A stretch of 64,000 nt of DNA from Lineus longissimus (lineage: Eukaryota; Nemertea; Pilidiophora; Heteronemertea; Lineidae): the NCBI RefSeq assembly GCF_910592395.1, contig NC_088326.1, positions 10,049,001-10,113,000 of the forward strand, in the 5' to 3' direction. This document shows, piece by piece, positions 58,401-64,000 of this stretch. Each line of letters opens with the position of its first letter. Position 1 is the stretch's first letter. Position numbers and translations under genes: made by a program. Below the pieces are notes generated by a model. It worked only from the letters and a program-made list of their open reading frames with translations, had not been told where the DNA came from and made no database searches.

Positions 58401-61400
58401 AAAAGTTCAAAAAGTTGTTTCGATCGCTATATGGTACGAAGAAAATGTATTTAGATTGTGTTTCTCCTAGCATTCTGATGCTTGTTCTCATAAAGTAAAT
58501 TTGGAATAAACGGTTCATAAATTGTAATTAAAAGCAAACCTATCACTCAGGCTCTCCGTACAACACACAGCGGCAGTTGTTAGGTGGAGTTGTTATATCT
58601 TCCCACTCAGAGGACAGTGGCGTGTAAGGGTGAAGGCTTAGCATGTTATTTAAGGTACTTGTACAAATGCAAAACATTCATTTTTTGTAGGAGAGGACTC
58701 AAGATCCTCCTTTGTTTCCCAAATCACACATTCCGCTGCCAATTCCAATTCAGTTTTCGTCAGAAGACTGTCTGATCAGTGACCGTCCCCTCGTACGACG
58801 GCCCACTAGTCCGAAAAGTTCGTTATAGAATTCATTTTGCAAAAGATCTCCCTATTCCAAAACGGGCATGAGTATAAAGGGTGATCCATAACATATTTCG
58901 AAACACTGACAAAGCGCCATTTTTAACAAAAATGTCATGTGTGTGTTGAACTTCGAGATGCGTATAAGGTTGCCAAATGATTGTGAATGGGAGTCGCTGC
59001 TTTAGGTCGGTCCTACAAGAATCAAAAGAAACACACAATCAACGATTGAAGTAAAAAAATTTAAAAATTTTTTTTCTGATGACTCGGTGATTATTTTATG
59101 GTGAGAAAGCTGGCCTCGCTTATTAGCGATATATATATATAACATAACATTCAGGATTACACGTTTTCCGGGTTTTTTTTTCATTTTCGGACTAGCGTGC
59201 CTTTTTCTCTCCATTTTTGTACTGGCGGGGCTTCGGACTATCGGACCTTTGGACTAGCGGGCCGTCTGATCGATATGTTCATGGATTGTGACAAAATTCA
59301 AAGCTCTTGTACAAACAACGCAAAACAAGAACACTAAATCTGGGTCAGTGGGTCAGTGGGCCAGTAGGTCAGTTAGGGAGTGAAGGACGAAGGATAGAAC
59401 TCCAACCGATGTAACAGTGGTGAACGAGGGGTCATGGTAAGCATACTAAGTGGGTGTTCCAATGTCAATCAAGCGGCCTATGCATACATCTGTCGAATTG
59501 AATTGGTGTATCACAACGGGATCGATATATTGCGAAAGCATGTTTTTCTTGTCAAATAAACACAATCGAAAACAAATCAGTCTGATTAATAATTAATACT
59601 TATTATACCTTAGTTGAGTAATAGTCGTCAAGTAAAGGATTATCGATGTTTCTTAGTTAGGTAGTACCACTTTGACCGAAAGTGTCGTGCAGCGTTTCCT
59701 TTAATCCCCTCCCCGCCCCCTTGGGGGCAAACGCACACCCATAATATTGACGCACACCATCTAACTTCACTTGTTTTCTTTCTTCAAGTCAAGATTTAAC
59801 ATACTATTGTATTATTATTACCAAGAGGTCGACATGCAATCTTCAGGATTTCACCACAACAAACTCAAATTATCAGTGATTGAAATCAACTTTCTGATGA
59901 AAATGATCATGAACGTTTCATTAGGCATGTTAGGTATATCAGCTACTTCAGGCCAAACAGAGCCCCTCGACTGTTCTATTGTGTCAACGCGAAGATCATT
60001 CAATTAACACCTCTGCCGGACCTAGGAGTTGCATTGTGTCGTTATCTTCTCTTGGCAAAAACTGACTTCGGGGGGAGTCCATTCCAAAAATTTCAAACGG
60101 TTGTTTATTATGAAAACGCATTTGAAAGCGAAATGTCTAGTTTCCACAGCATATTGTCGTGTCCATTTTTTCTTTGGCGGGCGATACGTTAGAATTACTT
60201 TTAATTTATGTTGTTTTTTTTAAATACATGTAAATGTACGTGCTAGTATCTGCTCTGCTTTTTATACATTTTGATTTGAATTTTATTTGTAGGTCTCCGG
60301 CTGACGGTCAATGTGGAAAGCGAGGAGTACGTGGGGATGTACGCCCCTGAGACGGGTATTCGTGTGGTCATTCACCCTTACGATGCCACACCATTCCCCG
60401 AGGATCAGGGAGTCAGCGCCCCGACAGGGAAAGCCACATCTATAGGAATTCGAAAGGTAATTAAAACCGGTGTGCAAGGGATAGTAGTCCTAGGGCTGAC
60501 GTGTAACAATAGCCCGCATTGCTAAATGTTTTGGTTAGGGTTAGCGGTACAATAGATCATGCTGCTTAATTGGTCAAATACAATGCTACCGGACTATGAC
60601 TCCAGGGGAACTATATCCGCTATCACACCGGCCATTTCGAAAACCAGTGCCGACTATTTTGTATCTATTGGGTCCTTTAGGATGAGACAATATGTATGAA
60701 CTTACTGGTCAAATTGGTGAGTAATATGAGCAGTAAGAAAGCAGGGTGTAGTTTTTCTCACTAGATGAAAATGACTTTCCGTCGTGAATCATGCCGATGT
60801 GACGTTTTGGGTTCTTTTTCCCATAGTTCAGTGTTCATACAATAAACAGCTAAAGAGGCCATGACCTTTGAACAGTGAATAACGAAAACAGCAAATCAAT
60901 CGGTATATTCATTCCGATAAATAGCGCGCCCCCCCCCCCCTCGGTCTTTCAGCGTTTCCACACTATGACGGAAAACACCCAGAAAGAGAAACCCTCAAAA
61001 ACGTTACACCGATGTGGTGAGAGCGTAAAGACACATATTAGCGACTTTGGGTAACTTTGCTACTGCTAATTCTAGGCCCCTTTTGAAATGTTCAAACAAA
61101 CTGTCGCAAGAGGAGTAATTTAATCAAAAAACAATGATGTTATGGAAATTATTAGATGACGGGCACTGCACTGCTAATTCTGCCCCGCTAAGAGAGGCGT
61201 ACCACTAATCAAACTCATCCATATTCGAAAGAATTTATCGGAATGAATATTCGTGAACATGGATATTACGGTCGTGCAATATCGTCTTCTTCAGTCCAGA
61301 ATGTAACGTAATGTTACCCATATCCCAGCCAATGATTAACTACATGCTTATCAAGGGACGGGTATGCCGACTTAGGACTTTGACCGATTTGTTCACCCCC

Positions 61401-63873
61401 ACCCGAACCAATCCTCAATTATCATACGTCGCGCTTCTTTTTTAGCGTCGAGTATCCCGACTTGGCACACCGTGGGGTGAATGTACGAATGGTAACGACC
61501 CAAACATCAAACTCGAGTACAAGGGATCGTATTCGGTCACGGTAGGTTATGTTCCTTCGGCTCATCGTCGCCTTTATGACCCTATCCTCGGCCAAGGTCG
61601 GGTCCTTGATTTGGTGTGGAGATCGGCAATCTGTCTTCATCTCTCACCAGTGATTGGGTGTAATTAGTAAAGCAACTTCATATGGTTCGTAGAGCACCAG
61701 CTGTGAAATAAGAGGTACTTTCCAAAAAGAGAGGTAAAAAAATAGGCCGGTCTATTTGACAGGCCGCTCGCCGAACAGGCATCTTTTGTTGTCCTGTTTG
61801 GAGAGCCGCTTGCCAAACAGCACTAAAAAGCCACCCTGTTCGGCCAGCCGGGCTTGCCAAACAGGTAAAAAATCTACCCTGTTTGGCGAGCTGGAGACTT
61901 TACAACACATTAGCCAATCGGAGAGCAATGGTGTCATATTTGAATTAATATGCGTATAATTAACAATGGCCGATTGCTCGCTTTCGATTCATTTTCTTTT
62001 ACAAAACTCCTTGTCAAAAATCGATGGAGAGGTGTATACACGAGTATGTGATTAAGTAAAATGGCTAAGGTCCTTCGCTTTAATTCCTGTATTGAATGAT
62101 AATGAGCTCTTCGAAAACTACAAATATAAATGAGTTCGGCTCTCCATTCAGGACAAGAAACAGTCGCTGTTTGGTAAGCCGGGCTTGCCAAGTAGTCACT
62201 TCCAAAAAAATAACCAAAGGATCGACATCATTGCTTACATCACGTACATGAGATCATACAAAACTTACATTTGATTTTCTGTGCCTTCGTTAGGGTTTTT
62301 TTCAGGGGGGGGGGGGGTATATCAAAGGCGTTCTTCAAAGATGGTAAAGGGACAATGTGAACTTGGGAGTTGCAATCCTACCCTGCGTCATGAATTGGCG
62401 GATGCGCACAATGACTGGACAAGGGGGCCTGATTGAGAGTAATCGTGATCGTTCAAAGAGCAAATTGGTTGTTGGTTGTTGGTTTAATACTCTGCTATTA
62501 ACCGGAGTCCTTCAATATAAATGATTGTATTGAACAGGTTGGAAGACTCTTGCTAAACGAACCATCTCCTTGAGAATTTATCAGGGAACAATTTCTATAA
62601 TTATCAACTTCACATTTTATTTTGTCAGGGCTGCATGACCAGTTGCGTTCAGTCCAGTTTGAGAGATGAATGTGGCTGTGTCGATCTTATTCTCAGTGAG
62701 AAGTCAACGCAGGAGAGGTGCAGTATAGCGAACTACACGCAGGGTATTTATACAATAGACTCCCGACGAGCAGTTCTTGAACTACATGCGGATTATAGAT
62801 TTATTGATGACGTCGCTCCCCGTGATGACTGCCATGACGGGTTGATGACAACATCATCCAACAGTTCAAACGCTTTATATTCTAAAGTCAATTCTGTAAA
62901 AATCTATAAAGTCTCTCTGCACCGATCGATGGACATCCTGCCCATAAACAGTTGTTCGCGATGACGGTTACGCACCTTGCCGACAATGTTTCTTTTTTTT
63001 AAATCGCATTTGGAAGTCCACGAAAATTAAGACGCGTAAATTTATCAGTTTTAAATTGATGTGCATAATAATATACATTGTATTTTTCTAATCCTGTCTT
63101 TCAGTGCAGTGTCGTGCAAGGGTCTATATGCTACACAGTCTCAACCAGCTGGTGTGTTACTGCCCGGATCAATGCGAGTAAGTACCTTTACAAACGACCC
63201 CGCTCGGCCTTATCCAGCTCTCGAAGTAAAATTTGGGATAGAAATAATCCCTTCCCACTCCGTCAATCAAATCGAAATTTTCTAAGGTATACATTACCCA
63301 CAAGAACACCGCGAATTTTTTTCGGATTTTAATAGACCCGTTTTGTCTTTACTAAACTCATCAATCTATCGATTACAGAGAGGAATGGTTTGAGACGACT
63401 ATTTCGCAGTCGGATTGGCCAAGTGCCCGATATTCCCCTATGATGGTTGCAAGGATGAACGAGTTCGATTATGACTCGAAGCTACTCGACCAGCTCTCTC
63501 CTGAGTACATAACGTAAGTCAATGAGAGTCACAATGGTGGATACATGATTTTCCAGTGGTGGGGTGGGAGGTCTTCAAGCACGAAGTTACGGGGTTGATG
63601 GAGGGGGAACTTGACCGCCCTCCTGCCCCCTCCTCCTTCGTGCCTTCATTTCCTCACGCCACTTGAGTGGATTCGAACAACTGTCGATATAACGGCTTCA
63701 ATGATAAAACCTTTGCGCTTCTTCGACTATCTCCCTTGATTTGACAAAGAAATTTAACAAAATAACGGTTTTGCACTGACTGTTCTTCCTTTTGCAGAAA
63801 GAACTTTGCTCGAGTCCACATATACTTTCAAGAGTTGAATTTTCACCAGATCGTCGAGTCACCAGGATACACG
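54374..63873 (+). CDS. DEG/ENaC-family sodium channel subunit (3' end beyond window)
   Basis: Trimeric, amiloride-sensitive-type cation channel of the plasma membrane. Ten exons (54374-55439, 56163-56349, 56888-57049, 57504-57610, 60293-60456, 61446-61541, 62629-62743, 63105-63177, 63379-63513, 63798-63873) give 2181 bases, exactly 727 codons, with every junction phase-compatible. Cytosolic N-terminus with the gating His-Gly motif at H111-G112; first transmembrane helix about 122-147; FPAITICN at 169-176 just outside it; GHQGKDMMIQC before KYGNCYSFN; GIRVVIHPYD...PFPEDQG; GTPWGEC; the Cys-rich thumb (CMTSC, CGC, CYCPDQC, WFETTISQSDWPSA); and KNFARVHIYFQEL before the second helix, which is not in the window. 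Residues 185-430 form a long charged, Tyr-rich insertion absent from typical members, with furin-type RRKR at 216-219 and RNKR at 335-338. The exact subfamily and ligand are not assigned. Confidence 0.95.
55951..56200 (+). repeat. Four tandem copies of the exon 2 acceptor region
   Basis: Units start GACAAA(C/T)T at 55951, 56014, 56074 and 56142. In every unit an AG lies exactly 19-20 bases after the start (55970, 56033, 56093, 56161). It is followed by a Gly-starting segment similar to the start of exon 2, with (T/C)TGACA about 15 bases later. Only the last copy is the real acceptor. A partial fifth copy (TGACAACTACTTTTGCTCAT) precedes the array. Confidence 0.8.
56163..56349 (+). CDS. Channel exon 2: Tyr/acidic extracellular segment
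   Basis: 187 bases, phase 1 in and phase 2 out; acceptor CATATTCCAG, donor CAAA/GTAAGG. It encodes a Tyr- and acid-rich stretch (NYYYYAYEEYYQEAAEFEDY) ending at YLENIT. Tyr in acidic context suggests possible sulphation; that is inference. Confidence 0.88.
56430..56828 (+). repeat. Direct repeat of about 85 bp in channel intron 2
   Basis: Copies at about 56430-56512 and 56738-56828 share CATCAATTCTGATCCGAGAT and TGTAAATTTTAACCAGTATT, and flank a C-rich and CCA-repeat tract. Confidence 0.85.
56888..57049 (+). CDS. Channel exon 3: upstream of the palm/beta-ball core
   Basis: 162 bases, phase 2 in and 2 out; acceptor TTATCTTCAG, donor TTAC/GTGAGT. It ends with the family block RNYGHQGKDMMIQCSFDKNT. 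Confidence 0.92.
57504..57610 (+). CDS. Channel exon 4: YGNCY motif
   Basis: 107 bases, phase 2 in and 1 out; acceptor GATTTTTTTCAG, donor TATG/GTACGT. It encodes DFKRINNAKYGNCYSFN, a family hallmark. Confidence 0.93.
57594..59725 (+). repeat. Segmental tandem duplication in channel intron 4
   Basis: The exon 4 end plus intron from about 57594 is repeated from about 58419 (TTTGGATCGCAATATGGTAC versus TTTCGATCGCTATATGGTAC). Collinearity continues for hundreds of bases (GCAAACCTATCA, CAGGCTCTCCGTA, GGCGGCAGTTGTTAGGTGG-like blocks). A later block at about 58074-58380 recurs at about 59368-59725 (TTAGGGAGTGAAGGACGAAG, GCGAAAGCATGTTTTTCTTG). The second unit is longer by roughly 460 bases. Confidence 0.85.
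60293..60456 (+). CDS. Channel exon 5: GIRVVIH and PFPEDQG blocks
   Basis: 164 bases, phase 1 in and 0 out; acceptor TTTTATTTGTAG, donor AAAG/GTAATT. It encodes GLRLTVN, GIRVVIHPYD and PFPEDQG, central conserved blocks of the family. Confidence 0.95.
61446..61541 (+). CDS. Channel exon 6: GTPWGEC block
   Basis: 96 bases, 32 codons, phase 0 at both ends; acceptor GCTTCTTTTTTAG, donor CACG/GTAGGT. It encodes RRVSRLGTPWGEC and a segment ending EYKGSYSVT. Confidence 0.9.
61761..62203 (-). repeat. GTTTGGC-module repeat, copy 2 (inverted, interrupted)
   Basis: The reverse complement of 29250-29480, split into 61761-61902 and about 62125-62203 by roughly 220 bases absent from copy 1. Lies in channel intron 6. 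Contains TTTGGAGAGCCGCTTGCC and CTTGCCAAACAGGTAAAA as the inverse of blocks in copy 1. Confidence 0.8.
62629..62743 (+). CDS. Channel exon 7: start of the Cys-rich thumb
   Basis: 115 bases, phase 0 in and 1 out; acceptor TTTTGTCAG, donor CAGG/GTATTT. The donor was chosen because its phase joins exon 8 in frame and continues the Cys pattern (CMTSC, CGC, then C in CSIANYTQ). The open frame continues to 62964 but is intronic. Confidence 0.85.
63105..63177 (+). CDS. Channel exon 8: CYCPDQC
   Basis: 73 bases, phase 1 in and 2 out; acceptor CTGTCTTTCAG, donor GCGA/GTAAGT. It encodes QCRARVYML and LVCYCPDQC, equivalent to the CxCxxxC element of the family. Confidence 0.92.
63379..63513 (+). CDS. 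Channel exon 9: end of thumb, post-Cys region
   Basis: 135 bases, phase 2 in and 2 out; acceptor GATTACAG, donor TAAC/GTAAGT. It encodes WFETTISQSDWPSA, matching the SxxxWP block of ENaC-type channels. Confidence 0.92.
63798..63873 (+). CDS. Channel exon 10: pre-TM2 strand
   Basis: 76 bases, phase 2 in and 0 out; acceptor CTTTTGCAG, donor ACG/GTACGT. It encodes KNFARVHIYFQELNFHQIVE, the strand that leads into the second transmembrane helix. The next exon lies beyond the window. Confidence 0.93.
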
Positions 63874-64000
63874 GTACGTCCAAAAACATCTTATAATAGG
63901 GAGTTTCAGTTGGGCAAATTTTGCGTTCGTATGACGTATTCGTATAGATTTTCACGTACATGGCGCCCCATCACAAATTACATTGCATCATACGTAAAAT

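Noticed and set aside
4538-62318. Repeated poly-C and poly-G runs as a possible signal
   Set aside because: Seven runs with no common neighbour or spacing; consistent with ordinary mononucleotide repeats.
62744-62964. Continuation of the channel frame past exon 7
   Set aside because: It loses the family Cys pattern, whereas the GTATTT donor at 62744 joins exon 8 in phase and restores it.
1-64000. CRISPR array, prokaryotic operon or phage content
   Set aside because: No regularly spaced identical repeats, no operon-like gene packing, and clear spliceosomal introns.

Overview
The window is animal nuclear DNA. Introns have GT-AG borders, protein-coding sequence is sparse, non-LTR retrotransposon remains carry 3' tails, and there are many small inverted-repeat (MITE-like or fold-back) elements, poly-C tracts and TACATGTA-type simple repeats. 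A multi-exon DEG/ENaC sodium channel gene and secreted peptides with signal sequences confirm a metazoan. The repeat style suggests a marine invertebrate, perhaps an echinoderm or hemichordate. That last step is inference: no lineage-diagnostic gene is present.

Layout. From 1 to about 41.2 kb no gene could be supported. This part holds decayed LINE 3' ends (1655-1985, 18890-19130), terminal-inverted-repeat elements (5345-5689, 11603-11759, 15837-16119, 26293-26550, 33255-34532, 36608-36865, 39234-39767), long hairpins (826-885, 7327-7555, 11989-12073, 12330-12455, 32955-33016) and dispersed or tandem duplications. At 42001-43662 lies a large 3'-terminal coding exon of an unrecognised protein with a treble-clef-like Cys cluster and a Met/Arg/Glu-rich coiled coil. 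From 45.1 to 52.4 kb lie two small genes in divergent orientation. Each has a TATA box, a short leader exon, a coding exon that begins exactly at ATG, a microexon of 27 or 33 nt, and a last exon. Both encode secreted peptides sharing PK[FY]VxxCxC and CxxWPxC; one also carries a Thr-rich mucin-like stretch built on an 18-bp minisatellite. I do not recognise this pair as a described family, and it is the main discovery candidate. A 5'-truncated CR1/L2-type LINE sits antisense inside an intron of the plus-strand gene.

From 54374 to the right edge is a DEG/ENaC channel gene. Ten exons are reconstructed (2181 coding bases, 727 codons, all intron phases compatible). The window ends before the exon for the second transmembrane helix. 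The gene has a long charged insertion in its extracellular region bracketed by two furin-type sites. Its introns carry several duplications, including tandem copies of the exon 2 splice acceptor and a segmental duplication that copied the end of exon 4 with its donor site.

Exon borders were read from splice-site consensus, phase and family similarity only. No transcript or database evidence was available.
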